Position numbers and translations under genes: made by a program. From contig NZ_BTFW01000001.1 of NCBI RefSeq assembly GCF_033242265.1, forward strand, positions 434,001-498,000: 64,000 bases of DNA, given 5' to 3'. This document shows positions 17,046 through 27,538 of this stretch, one piece after another. A model generated the notes under the pieces. That model did no database searches and was not told where the DNA came from. It worked only from the letters and a program-made list of their open reading frames with translations. The stretch comes from Novosphingobium sp. IK01. GTDB taxonomy: Bacteria; Pseudomonadota; Alphaproteobacteria; Sphingomonadales; Sphingomonadaceae. The stretch's first letter is position 1, and every line of letters starts with the position of its first letter.

Positions 17046-17076
17046 GCCCCTGCATGAAAAATGGGGCGGGCTATTT
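17046..17076 (+). terminator. Possible weak terminator after porin 2
   Basis: GCCCC at 17046-17050 pairs with GGGGC at 17063-17067, with a 12-base loop, followed by GGGCTATTTT. The tail resembles the one after porin 1 (GGGATATTTTT). The stem is short, so some read-through into the MFS gene is likely. Confidence 0.4.
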
Positions 17077-17110
17077 TGGGACCACTCAATCTGGGGATGA
17101 GCCGGCGGGT

Positions 17111-17134
17111 TCGGGCGTGAGAATTCGTGCCCGA
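17111..17134 (+). promoter_or_regulatory. Leader hairpin and AGGATCTG box of the MFS gene
   Basis: TCGGGC at 17111-17116 pairs with GCCCGA at 17129-17134. AGGATCTG follows at 17151-17158, four bases before the ATG at 17163. This is the third example of the hairpin-plus-box leader in the porin-transporter block; the 21-base repeat found before the porins is absent here. Confidence 0.42.
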
Positions 17135-17162
17135 CCGGTTCTTGGGAAGGAGGATCTGATTT

Positions 17163-18929
17163 ATGGCGATTGTGCATGATCCGGGCGCGGATGGAGGGGC
17201 ACTGCCCAAACATCACGCACCGACGCACAGCGAGAAGCTGGTCATTACCGCCAGCTCGCTCGGCACGGTGTTCGAATGGTATGACTTCTACCTCTACGGG
17301 CTGCTGACCGCGATCATCGCGGCGCAGTTCCTCACCGGCCTCAATCCGACCACTTCCTACATCATGGCGCTGCTGGTCTTTGCCGCAGGGTTCATCGTGC
17401 GTCCGTTCGGGGCGCTGGTGTTCGGCTGGATCGGCGATACTTTTGGTCGTCGTTATACTTTCATCATCACGCTGACGGTCATGGGGCTCTCGACGTTCCT
17501 CGTCGGCTGCCTGCCCACCTACAAGTCGGTCGGCGTGGCCGCGCCCGCGATGCTGGTGGCGCTGCGCATGATCCAGGGCCTGGCTCTGGGCGGTGAATAT
17601 GGCGGCGCGGCCTCCTATGTCGCCGAGCATGCCCCCAACGACAAGCGCGGGCTCTATACGAGCTGGATCCAGATCACCGCGACGGCCGGTCTGGCGATGG
17701 CGCTGTTTGTCGTGATCCTCGTGCGCTCGCCTTCGGTCGGCGTGGGCGAGGCCGCGTTCAAGGAATGGGGCTGGCGCATTCCCTACCTGCTCTCGGGCGT
17801 GTTCCTGATCTTCGGCCTGTGGCTGCGCCTCAAGCTGCATGAATCGCCCGTGTTCCAGAAGATGAAGGACGAAGGCACCGGCTCGAAGGCCCCGCTGACC
17901 GAAGCCTTTGGCCAGTGGCGCAACCTCAAGGTCGTGATCACCGCCTTCTTCGGCGCGATCGCCGGGCAGGCCGTGGTGTGGTACACCGGCCAGCTCTACA
18001 CGATGTTCTTCCTCGAAAAGATGCTCAAGGTCGACGGCCTGACGGCCAACACCCTGATCACCATCTCGCTGCTGATGGCGACGCCCTTCTTCCTGGTCTT
18101 CGGGCGTCTGTCGGACAAGATCGGTCGCAAGCCGATCATCCTGACCGGGTGCGCGCTGGCTGCTGCCACGCTGTTCCCGACCTTCCATGCGCTGACCGAA
18201 GCGGCCAACCCGGCGCTTGCTGCCGCGCAGGTCAATGCTCCGGTTACCGTCAACGCCGACCCTGCCGAATGCTCGTCGCAGTTCGACCCCGTGGGCGGCA
18301 AGACGTTCGACACCACCAGCTGCGACATCATCAAGGCCATGCTGGCCAAGGCCGGTGTCAATTATCGCAATGCTCCGGCGGCACCCGGTACGCTGGCCTC
18401 GATCACTATCGGGCATGAAACCTTCACCGCGCCCGATCCGCGTCAGGTGACCGGGGCTGCCCGCAAGGATGCGATCGCGGCTTTCTCGGCAACCGTGGTG
18501 GGCAAGCCCGCCGTGGCGGCCAAGGCGGCCGAAGGCGACAAGCCCGCAGTCGAAGCCAAGCCCGCCGTTGTCGGCGCGCTCGAAAAGGTCGGCTATCCGA
18601 CCAAGGCCGACCCTGCCCGGATCAACACGCCGCTGGTCATCCTACTGCTGTGGTATCTCGTCCTGCTGGTGACGATGGTCTATGGACCGATCGCGGCCAT
18701 GCTGGTCGAACTGTTCCCCAGCCGCATCCGCTACTCGTCGATGTCGCTGCCCTATCACATCGGCAACGGCTGGCTCGGCGGCCTGCTCCCGGCGATCGGC
18801 TTCGCCATGGTCGCGGCCAATGGCAACATCTACTACGGGCTGTGGTATCCGGTGATCGTGGCGGCCTTCACGGCTGTCGTCGGGCTGGTCATCCTGCCGG
18901 AAACCTACAAGAACAACATCGACGACTGA
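17163..18929 (+). CDS. MFS transporter of the metabolite:H+ symporter (MHS) type with a large central insertion
   Basis: 588 residues, whereas MHS transporters such as ShiA or KgtP have about 430. Residues 1-345 and 486-588 follow the family: SSLGTVFEWYDFYLYG in helix 1, FGWIGDTFGRRYTF as the loop 2-3 signature, GGEYGGAASYVAEHAP in helix 4-5, and LFPSRIRYSSMSLPYHIGNG in helix 10. Between helices 8-9 and 10 (about residues 346-485) sits a hydrophilic insert with two cysteines (PAECSS, TTSCDI) and a low-complexity KPAVAAKAAEGDKPAVEAKP run. The insert stays in frame and its codon use looks like the rest, so it is not a sequencing slip. Substrate unknown; the adjacent DcaP-like porins suggest an organic acid. 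Confidence 0.85.
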   Translation: MAIVHDPGADGGALPKHHAPTHSEKLVITASSLGTVFEWYDFYLYGLLTAIIAAQFLTGLNPTTSYIMALLVFAAGFIVRPFGALVFGWIGDTFGRRYTFIITLTVMGLSTFLVGCLPTYKSVGVAAPAMLVALRMIQGLALGGEYGGAASYVAEHAPNDKRGLYTSWIQITATAGLAMALFVVILVRSPSVGVGEAAFKEWGWRIPYLLSGVFLIFGLWLRLKLHESPVFQKMKDEGTGSKAPLTEAFGQWRNLKVVITAFFGAIAGQAVVWYTGQLYTMFFLEKMLKVDGLTANTLITISLLMATPFFLVFGRLSDKIGRKPIILTGCALAAATLFPTFHALTEAANPALAAAQVNAPVTVNADPAECSSQFDPVGGKTFDTTSCDIIKAMLAKAGVNYRNAPAAPGTLASITIGHETFTAPDPRQVTGAARKDAIAAFSATVVGKPAVAAKAAEGDKPAVEAKPAVVGALEKVGYPTKADPARINTPLVILLLWYLVLLVTMVYGPIAAMLVELFPSRIRYSSMSLPYHIGNGWLGGLLPAIGFAMVAANGNIYYGLWYPVIVAAFTAVVGLVILPETYKNNIDD

Positions 18930-18969
18930 GGAGGCTTTCTCCGACCTGATCGGTGTTCGCAAGGAGAGG

Positions 18970-19000
18970 GGCAGGAACGGCAAGCGTTCCTGCCTCTTTT
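18970..19000 (+). terminator. Rho-independent terminator after the MFS gene
   Basis: GGCAGGAACG at 18970-18979 pairs perfectly with CGTTCCTGCC at 18985-18994 around a five-base loop, followed by TCTTTT. It closes the porin-transporter block 41 bases after the stop codon. Confidence 0.9.
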
Positions 19001-19169
19001 CGTGTGTCCATCGATGATGGCTGTCATTGATGAGGCCAGATCATGACGGCATGAAACAACGGGCATGTGATGGGCTCTGGACGTTCCCCGCAGACCGGCT
19101 AGTCTGCCTCCTTGCTGGCAGGGGCGGGCCGGTTGCCGTTGCTGCGCGCGTGATCATAACGAGAAAGCC

Positions 19170-19631
19170 ATGATGCACCTTGAGATCAACGGTCAGTCTC
19201 ACGAAGTCGATGTCGATGAGGAAACACCGCTGCTGTGGGTGATCCGCGACAATCTGGGGATGACGGGCACCAAATATGGCTGTGGCATCGCCCAGTGCGG
19301 GGCCTGTTCGGTGCTGATCGAGGGTGTCGTCACGCGCTCGTGCGTTACGCCCGTGTCAAGCGTGGTGGGCAAGCCGGTCACCACCATCGAGAAGATTGAG
19401 GAAGACCCGCTGGGCAAGCGTGTCGTCGAGGCCTGGGTGCGGCATCAGGTGCCCCAGTGCGGCTATTGCCAGTCGGGTCAGGTGATGGCGGCAACGGCCC
19501 TGCTCAAGCAGACGCCCCACGCCGGGGAGGCCGAGATCGAGGCGGCCATGACCAATTTGTGCCGCTGCGGCACCTACAACGCCATTCGGGCCGCCCTTCA
19601 CGATATCGCCGGGACGGGGGCGCAGGCATGA
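19170..19631 (+). CDS. iorA: Molybdenum hydroxylase 2Fe-2S subunit, IorA-like
   Basis: 153 residues with an N-terminal plant-type 2Fe-2S domain (GTKYGCGIAQCGACSVLIEG) and the second 2Fe-2S helical domain (QCGYCQSGQVMAA and NLCRCGTYNAIRAALHDIA). It is the electron-transfer subunit of a two-subunit xanthine-oxidase-family enzyme of the isoquinoline 1-oxidoreductase or aldehyde oxidase group, which lacks a separate FAD subunit. Its stop overlaps the start of the large subunit (ATGA). Two adjacent ATGs (19170, 19173) are possible starts. The electron acceptor is probably a cytochrome, not seen here. Confidence 0.9.
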   Translation: MMHLEINGQSHEVDVDEETPLLWVIRDNLGMTGTKYGCGIAQCGACSVLIEGVVTRSCVTPVSSVVGKPVTTIEKIEEDPLGKRVVEAWVRHQVPQCGYCQSGQVMAATALLKQTPHAGEAEIEAAMTNLCRCGTYNAIRAALHDIAGTGAQA

Positions 19632-21913
19632 GCATCGAAACGGCTTCCACCATTCAGGATCTGTCGGAAGAGCCCATCGGGGCCATGGGCGCGCCGGATC
19701 GTGTCGATGGGCACCCGGCCAATGTGTCGCGTCGCGGTTTCCTTGCAGGGACAGCCGGGGCCGGGGCTGGCGCCTTCGTGCTCGGCGTCGGGCTGCCGGT
19801 CGGCAAGGCCCGCGCAGCGGTGCCGGCGAGCGCACCTGCGATCCGTGTTCCCGCGTTCCTTTCGGTCAAACCTGACGGCACGGTCCACCTGCTCAGCCCG
19901 TTCATGGAAGGCGGGCAGGGCATCTTCACCGCGCTCGCGCAGATCATCGGCGAGGAAATGGACGCCGATCCGGCCAGTTTCGTGGTCGAGGCGGCGCCGG
20001 TGAGCCCCGATTACCTCGTCGCGCAGGGCGGACGGCGGGTGACCGGCGGAAGCCGCTCGGTCCGCTCCAGCTATGCCACCATGCGCAAGCTGGGCGCTAC
20101 CGCGCGCTTCATGCTGATGCGTGCGGGGGCCGACCATCTGGGCGTGCCGATGGCGCAACTCTCGACCGAGCCGGGCCGGGTCGTCCATGCAGCCTCGGGC
20201 CGGTCGGTCGCCTATGGCGCGCTGGCGCCCCATGCCCTCGACATGCCTGCCCCGCCGCCGGGCAGCGTGACGCTCAGGGACAAGGCTGATTTCCGCTGGA
20301 TCGGCAAGCCGGTCGCCCGGCTCGACGTCTATGTGAAATCGACTGGCAAGGCGAAATATGCAATCGATACCAAGGTCGAGGGCATGGTCCATGCGGCCGT
20401 CCAGCACGCGCCGCGTCTGGGGCTGACGGTCGGCACCATTCGCAACGAGGGCCAGATCAAGGCCATGCGCGGGGTGATCTCGGTGCATCGCCTGCCCGGC
20501 GCGGTGGCGGTCGTCGCCGCTCACTGGTGGGATGCGCGCAAGGCGGTCGAGGCCGCGCAGGTCGACTGGCAGGAACCGGCGACGCACGATGGCATGCGCT
20601 ACATGCCCGCCGACTTTGACAGCGCGGCGTTCCGCGACGGGTTGGCCAAAGGGCAGGGCCCGGAAGACGTGGCCGAGCATGAAGGCGATGTCGCCGCGGC
20701 GCTGGCTTCGGCCAGGACGCGGGTCGAGGCGGTCTATCACAGCCAGTATCTGGCCCATGGCCAGCTCGAACCGCCTTCGGCGACCGCGCATTTCCGGCCC
20801 GATGGCGTGCTCGAACTGTGGACGCCCAATCAGGCGCCCGACATGTTCGTGGCCGACATTGTCCGGCGCACGGGCCTGCCGCCCGAGAAGATCATCCTGC
20901 ATTCCCCGATGCTCGGCGGGTTCTTCGGCCGGCACTTCCTCTACAACACCTCCAATCCCTTTCCGCAGGCGATCCAGCTGGCAAAGGAAGTCGGGCGTCC
21001 GGTCAAGCTGATCTGGAGCCGCGAGGAAGAATTCCTGCGCGACGCGGTGCGGCCCATGGCCAGCGTGCGTTTTCAGGCCGGGCTCGATGCCAATGGCATG
21101 CCCGTGGCCCTCAATGTCGTGAGCGCGACCGAGGGGCCGACCGAGGCGATTGCTAATGCGCGCGGGGCCGGGATCGATCCGGCGGCGGTCGAAGGGCTGG
21201 CGGGCAAGAAATACGCGATTCCCAACACGCGGATCGCCCAGCGTTACGTGAAGAACCCGACGGTGATGGGCTATTGGCGCTCGGTCGGCAATTCGATGAA
21301 CGACTTCTTCTACGAAGGCTTCCTCGACGAACTGGCCGACAAGGGCGGGCAGGATCCTTATGACTTGCGCCTGCATCTGTTGCAGGACAACCGCCGGTTG
21401 ACCACCCTGCTCAAGGCAGCGGTCGAGCTGTCGGGCGGGTGGAAGCGCGGGCCGTTCAAGGCGCCCGATGGCAGCCTGCGCGCGCGCGGCCTTGCCATGG
21501 CCTCGCCGTTCGGCAGCGAGACGGCGGCGGTGGCCGAAGTCTCGATCCGGGACGGGCAGGTGCGCGTTCACGAGGTGTGGCAGGCGATCGATCCGGGCAG
21601 CATCGTCAACCCGGCGATTGTCGAGGCGCAAGTCAACTCGGCGGTGGCGCTCGGGGTTTCGCAAGTCCTGTTCGAGGAAGTCGCCTACGAGAACGGCCAG
21701 CCGGTCGCCCGCAATTTCGACACCTATCCGATCCTCCCGCTCGAACAGATGCCGCGCGTGCATGTGCGGATTGTCGAGAGCGGGGAGGCAATGGGCGGCA
21801 TTGGCGAACCGGGGCTTCCGGCCATTCCCCCTGCGGTGGCCAATGCGGTGTCGCACCTGACCGGGCAGCGCGTGCGCTCGATGCCGCTCTCCCGGCTCAA
21901 GTTCACGGCCTGA
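19628..21913 (+). CDS. iorB: Molybdenum hydroxylase large subunit, IorB-like, Tat-exported
   Basis: 761 residues. A twin-arginine signal, SRRGFLAGTAGAGAGAFVLG, at about 35-54 indicates folded export with its molybdenum cofactor. The body holds the two halves of the aldehyde-oxidase/xanthine-dehydrogenase fold: LKPDGTV-like start, MEGGQGIFTALAQIIGEEMD, HSPMLGGFFGRHFLYNT as the pterin-binding region, and GGIGEPGLPAIPPAVANAV with the catalytic Glu in the usual place near the end. Members oxidise N-heterocycles or aldehydes to their hydroxylated products using water. Substrate cannot be inferred. The neighbouring two-component pair (22028-24116) may regulate it, but a 114-base gap separates them. 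Confidence 0.88.
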   Translation: MSIETASTIQDLSEEPIGAMGAPDRVDGHPANVSRRGFLAGTAGAGAGAFVLGVGLPVGKARAAVPASAPAIRVPAFLSVKPDGTVHLLSPFMEGGQGIFTALAQIIGEEMDADPASFVVEAAPVSPDYLVAQGGRRVTGGSRSVRSSYATMRKLGATARFMLMRAGADHLGVPMAQLSTEPGRVVHAASGRSVAYGALAPHALDMPAPPPGSVTLRDKADFRWIGKPVARLDVYVKSTGKAKYAIDTKVEGMVHAAVQHAPRLGLTVGTIRNEGQIKAMRGVISVHRLPGAVAVVAAHWWDARKAVEAAQVDWQEPATHDGMRYMPADFDSAAFRDGLAKGQGPEDVAEHEGDVAAALASARTRVEAVYHSQYLAHGQLEPPSATAHFRPDGVLELWTPNQAPDMFVADIVRRTGLPPEKIILHSPMLGGFFGRHFLYNTSNPFPQAIQLAKEVGRPVKLIWSREEEFLRDAVRPMASVRFQAGLDANGMPVALNVVSATEGPTEAIANARGAGIDPAAVEGLAGKKYAIPNTRIAQRYVKNPTVMGYWRSVGNSMNDFFYEGFLDELADKGGQDPYDLRLHLLQDNRRLTTLLKAAVELSGGWKRGPFKAPDGSLRARGLAMASPFGSETAAVAEVSIRDGQVRVHEVWQAIDPGSIVNPAIVEAQVNSAVALGVSQVLFEEVAYENGQPVARNFDTYPILPLEQMPRVHVRIVESGEAMGGIGEPGLPAIPPAVANAVSHLTGQRVRSMPLSRLKFTA

Positions 21914-22027
21914 GCCGCGCCGGGAGGCACAAAAGGCTGCATCGTTCCGGCAAGGGGGCGCAAGGCGGCAGATGGTTGGCAATTATCAACTTGCGCCGAC
22001 CGCCTGCGAGGATTGAGACGCTGCGCG

Positions 22028-22705
22028 ATGAAACTGCTGCTTCTTGAGGACGATCCCGAAACGGCCGATTTCGTGGCGCAGATGCTGCGGTCGCACGGGC
22101 ATGTCGTCGATCTGGCGACAACGGGCCCGGACGCCATCTTTCTGGCCACCAGCGTGGCCTATGCAGTGCTGATCCTCGACCGCATGGTGCCCGGTGTCGA
22201 CGGGCTGGGCGTGCTGCGCACCTTGCGCGGGGCAGGCATCCAGACACCGGCCCTGTTCCTGAGCGCGCTGGGCGAGATCAGCGACCGTGTCGAGGGGCTC
22301 GACGCGGGAAGCGACGACTATCTGGTCAAGCCCTTTGCAGCCTCCGAACTGCTCGCCCGCGTCCAGGCGCTGGCCCGCCGTTCGCCTGTGGCGGAACGCG
22401 CGACGGTGATCGTCGTGGGCGATCTGGAGATCGACCAGCTTGCCCGCACGGTCACCCGCGCGGGCAAGCGGATCGACCTTCAGCATCAGGAATATCGCCT
22501 GCTCGACTATCTGGCCCGCCATGCCGGACAGGTGGTTACCCGCACGATGCTGCTCGAACAGGTCTGGGATTTTCATTTTGATCCGGGCACAAACCTGATC
22601 GCAAGCCATATCAGCAGGTTGCGGAGCAAACTTGATCGCGGGTTCGAACGCGAGATGATCCGCACGGTGCGCGGATCGGGGTATGTTCTCGATGCGCCGT
22701 CCTGA
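22028..22705 (+). CDS. OmpR-family response regulator
   Basis: 225 residues. Receiver domain: MKLLLLEDDPETADFVAQML, YAVLILDRMVPGVDGL (phosphoacceptor Asp), FLSALGEISDRVEGLDAGSD and DYLVKPF (conserved Lys). Winged-helix output domain in the second half: RTVTRAGKRIDLQHQEYRLL and TNLIASHISRLRSKLDRGF, MIRTVRGSGYVL. The ATG at 22028 fits the family start; an in-frame TTG five codons earlier lies almost on top of a GAGGA and is less likely. The 3' end overlaps the cognate kinase gene by 23 bases. Confidence 0.9.
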   Translation: MKLLLLEDDPETADFVAQMLRSHGHVVDLATTGPDAIFLATSVAYAVLILDRMVPGVDGLGVLRTLRGAGIQTPALFLSALGEISDRVEGLDAGSDDYLVKPFAASELLARVQALARRSPVAERATVIVVGDLEIDQLARTVTRAGKRIDLQHQEYRLLDYLARHAGQVVTRTMLLEQVWDFHFDPGTNLIASHISRLRSKLDRGFEREMIRTVRGSGYVLDAPS

Positions 22706-24116
22706 CCGCCGGGCTCTTCCCAACCGGGCGCTGTCGAGCGGGGCCTTTCGCTTTGCCGGGCTCATGGCGGGGATTTCCGCGCTCGGCTCGATGCTGCTGC
22801 TCGTGGCCGTGGCGATGGTGACCAACCATGCGATTGCCGAGGGCCTGTCCGACGCGGTCGCTACCGAGACCGGCATTCTCGTGGGCGAGGACCGCGAACT
22901 GGGGCGGGCCGAGCTGGTCCGCGCCATTGCCCGGCACACCCGTGCCGTTCACGATCATGCCTTTCGCTACCTGCTCGTCGACCGCGCGGGCAAGCGGCTG
23001 GCCGGGACATTGCCGCTCGCGGCGCGCAGGGTCGGCTGGGGGGAGGTGGAGATCGTTACCCATGCCGGGCGCGTGCGGGTTCTGGCCAATGGCGTGACCC
23101 TGGCCGACGGCGCAGTGCTGGTGGTGGGCGGCGACATGGAAGACTTGCGGCAACTGCGCGACGAGTTGATCGGCTTTACCGCCTTGTGGGGCGGCGGCAT
23201 CGTGCTGCTCGCGCTGGTCGGCGGGCTCTGGGCCGGAACGGTGTTCCTGCGCCGTCTTGACCAGACGAACGAGGCCATCGACCGAATCGTCAAGGGCGCC
23301 CTGTCCGAGCGCTTGCCACGGTTTGGCATCAGCCCCGAGTTCGACCGGTTGACCGCCAATCTTAACACCATGCTCGAACGCATCGACGGGCTGGTCGCGG
23401 GGCTGCGGCAGGTTTCGGTCGATGTCGCGCATGACCTGCGCACCCCGCTCACCCGCCTGCGCCATCGCATCGAGGGGCTGCTCGACCAACCCGAGCCGGG
23501 GCCTGGCGATCGGGTTGGGCTGGAGGATCAGGTCGCCGCCTGCCTTGCCCAGATCGACGAGATCATCCGCATCTTTTCCTCGCTCCTGCGCATCGCCGCG
23601 CTCGAAAACCACGAGGCGCGTGCCCATTTTGCGCCGGTCGATCTCAGCGCGCTGCTGGCCCGGCTCGGCGCGGTCTATGGCCCGGCGGTCGAGGACGAGG
23701 GGCGCCATTTGCACCTCGCCCTCGACGAGGGCGTCTGCGCCGAGGGTGACGGCGATCTCCTTGCCCAGGCGATCACCAACCTGATCGAGAACGCGACGCG
23801 CCATACCCCGGCGGGGAGCCGCATCACCGTGCGCCTTCTTCGCCCGGAGCAGGCTGCGTCGGGACCGGTCGTGGTGGTCGAGGACGATGGCCCCGGCGTG
23901 CCCGAGGATCAGCGCGAGCGGGTCTTGCAGCGGTTTGTCCGTCTCGATGCCAGCCGTTCGACGCCCGGTTCGGGCCTCGGCCTTGCGCTGGTGGCGGCGA
24001 TCGTGCGCCTTCACGGGGGCGACTTGCGGCTTGAGGACGGGGATGAAGGAACGGGCACAAAAATGGGCAGGGGGCTGAGGGTCGTGATCCGTCTGGCAGG
24101 GCGGGGGCTGGCCTGA
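22683..24116 (+). CDS. Sensor histidine kinase, partner of the upstream OmpR-type regulator
   Basis: 477 residues, EnvZ/QseC-like layout. Two membrane helices (about 22-45 and 165-187) flank a periplasmic region of about 120 residues with no recognised sensor domain. A HAMP segment follows, then HisKA with H in VSVDVAHDLRTPLTRLRHRI, and a HATPase domain with N box NLIENATRHT, VVEDDGPGVPED and STPGSGLGLALVAAIVRLH. An alternative ATG lies three codons downstream at 22692. The signal sensed is unknown; co-translation with the regulator fixes the pair. Confidence 0.88.
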   Translation: MFSMRRPDRRALPNRALSSGAFRFAGLMAGISALGSMLLLVAVAMVTNHAIAEGLSDAVATETGILVGEDRELGRAELVRAIARHTRAVHDHAFRYLLVDRAGKRLAGTLPLAARRVGWGEVEIVTHAGRVRVLANGVTLADGAVLVVGGDMEDLRQLRDELIGFTALWGGGIVLLALVGGLWAGTVFLRRLDQTNEAIDRIVKGALSERLPRFGISPEFDRLTANLNTMLERIDGLVAGLRQVSVDVAHDLRTPLTRLRHRIEGLLDQPEPGPGDRVGLEDQVAACLAQIDEIIRIFSSLLRIAALENHEARAHFAPVDLSALLARLGAVYGPAVEDEGRHLHLALDEGVCAEGDGDLLAQAITNLIENATRHTPAGSRITVRLLRPEQAASGPVVVVEDDGPGVPEDQRERVLQRFVRLDASRSTPGSGLGLALVAAIVRLHGGDLRLEDGDEGTGTKMGRGLRVVIRLAGRGLA

Positions 24117-24229
24117 AGCCCTGCGGAAAACCGGTATCCGCGCCTTTTCCGGGATGGGCCCGTTGCGCACCGGCTGGCGATGGGCTTAACGGGGCGGCCC
24201 TTTCTTGTGCAATCGAGTGGAGTTGTCCC

Positions 24230-25201
24230 TTGCGTATCCATCTTGTCGATGCTGGCGGAACGATCACGTCGGTGGTGGGCGCCGGGGGCGCTCTGGCGGG
24301 TGCGGGGGACGCAGACGGGAATGGGGCCGGAGAGGCCTTGCGCGCGCTCCTGCCCGCAGGGGCGCCGCCGTTCTCGGTCGAGAAAGTCTATGCCGGGTTG
24401 AGCGAGGCGATGGGCTTTGCCGACTTCGCCCGCGTGGCCGAGGCGATTGGCCGGGCCTGCCGCGATCCCGAAGTGGCCGGGGTGGTCGTGGCCCATGGCA
24501 CGGATACGATGGAGGAAGCGGCCTATTACGCCGATCTGCTCCATGATCGCAGCAAGCCGGTCGTTTTCACCGGAGCCCAGCGGGCCGCCCATGCTCCCGA
24601 TTTCGACGGCACGGCCAATCTGGGCGATGCACTGGCGCTGGCGGGATTTGCCCAGGCGCGCGACCATGGCGTGCTGATCGTTTTTGGCGGGCTGATCCTT
24701 CCTGCGGCGCAGGCCACGAAAGTCCATCTGGCCCAAACGCAGGGCTTTGCCGCGCGCGATGGCAATGCCGGGCGGATCGAGGGGCGCGCGATCACCTTGC
24801 CCCGGCCCGGTGTGTGTCCCGGCGCGCGTGTGGGGCCTCTGGCACGCGGCCCGCTGGGCGAGCGCGTGGCGCTGATCACCCTGTCGGCGGGCATGTCGGG
24901 CAAGCTGATCGATGCCGCCGTGGCGGCAGGCTACGAGGGGATCGTGCTGGCCGGGCTGGGCTCGGGCAATGCGCCCGATGCCGTGGTCGAGGCGGTCGGT
25001 CGGGCGCTTGGCGCAGGGGTTGCCGTGGCGCTGGGCACGCGGTGTCTGGCGGGCAGTGTCGACGGGGTCTATTCGAGCGGCCATGCCCTCGTGGCCGCAG
25101 GCGCGCTGCCGCTGCGCGAATTGCCTGCCCCCCAGGCCCGCATCCTGCTGGCTGCGGGTCTGGAGAACGGGATCACGCCGCTTTCAGCGCTGTTTGCCTA
25201 G
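24230..25201 (+). CDS. L-asparaginase (type I/II family)
   Basis: 323 residues, starting at a TTG (24230) eight bases after GGAG; no ATG stands at the right place. The two conserved Thr motifs are present: VDAGGTITS at the N-terminus and VVVAHGTDTMEEAAYYADLL in the middle. VVFTGAQRAAHAPDFDGTANL, ARDHGVLIVFGG and ALITLSAGMSG are typical of the family. No signal peptide, so a cytoplasmic enzyme hydrolysing asparagine to aspartate and ammonium. It converges on the aldo/keto reductase gene, with only 24 bases between the stops. Confidence 0.87.
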   Translation: MRIHLVDAGGTITSVVGAGGALAGAGDADGNGAGEALRALLPAGAPPFSVEKVYAGLSEAMGFADFARVAEAIGRACRDPEVAGVVVAHGTDTMEEAAYYADLLHDRSKPVVFTGAQRAAHAPDFDGTANLGDALALAGFAQARDHGVLIVFGGLILPAAQATKVHLAQTQGFAARDGNAGRIEGRAITLPRPGVCPGARVGPLARGPLGERVALITLSAGMSGKLIDAAVAAGYEGIVLAGLGSGNAPDAVVEAVGRALGAGVAVALGTRCLAGSVDGVYSSGHALVAAGALPLRELPAPQARILLAAGLENGITPLSALFA

Positions 25202-25225
25202 GCGATCTTCTCGTGTGTTGCGCGT

Positions 25226-27234
<2,009 letters not shown>

Positions 27235-27258
27235 AGGGAAGTTGCTGCTCTAATTTTT

Positions 27259-27282
27259 GCAATGATCCGTTCCGATCATTGC
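27259..27282 (+). promoter_or_regulatory. Operator-like palindrome before the large purine operon (site 1 of 3)
   Basis: GCAATGATC at 27259-27267 and GATCATTGC at 27274-27282 form a perfect nine-base inverted repeat with a six-base spacer. The same 24-base frame occurs at 47457-47480 and 56959-56982, and sequence on both sides is also shared (CTCT..AATTTT before, GTT.GATCGA after). It lies 40 bases before the first start codon. The size and symmetry suit a LysR-type recognition site, most simply for the regulator at 46508-47437. Confidence 0.68.
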
Positions 27283-27322
27283 GTTGGATCGATAGGGGGG
27301 TGGTGGCTATCATCGGCGGGTC

Positions 27323-27538
27323 ATGACCGATCCCGTTTCCCGATCTTCCCTCGCGCCCCCCTCTGGCGCGCAGTCTTCCCCGGCATTTGCATTGCCGCGC
27401 ACTCCGCACGAGGTGCAGGCTCTGGCTGCCGGGGAGGGCTGGCAGGTTCCCGAGGCATGCATGCCCGGCGTGATCGCCAATCTGGGGCTGCTGGCCCGTC
27501 ATGCGGCGATTTTTTCGGGTGAAGGGGCGGGCGCATGA
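27323..27538 (+). CDS. hpxX: HpxX/AtzG-like small subunit (DUF4089) of an oxalurate-type amidase
   Basis: 71 residues. After a Ser/Pro-rich start, the core LPRTPHEVQALAAGEGWQVP and VIANLGLLARHAAIF matches the short helical AtzG/HpxX type, a GatC-like partner that wraps around an amidase. AtzG is known to form a complex with AtzE; HpxX accompanies HpxY in the Klebsiella purine pathway. The stop overlaps the amidase start (ATGA), which agrees with a one-to-one complex. First gene of the 17-gene operon, directly after operator site 1. Confidence 0.78.
   Translation: MTDPVSRSSLAPPSGAQSSPAFALPRTPHEVQALAAGEGWQVPEACMPGVIANLGLLARHAAIFSGEGAGA

Noticed and set aside
13261..17055. Two long minus-strand frames opposite the porins that resemble each other
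   Set aside because: Their similarity only reflects the duplication of the porins on the plus strand. They lack start signals and domains.
18194..18621. Frameshift or assembly error in the MFS gene
   Set aside because: The frame is open throughout, codon use matches the rest, and the family sequence resumes precisely after the insert.
19598..21982. 794-codon minus-strand frame opposite iorB, and a similar 824-codon frame at 40041-42515 opposite xdhB
   Set aside because: Both are mirror frames of molybdenum hydroxylase genes with clear motifs on the plus strand.
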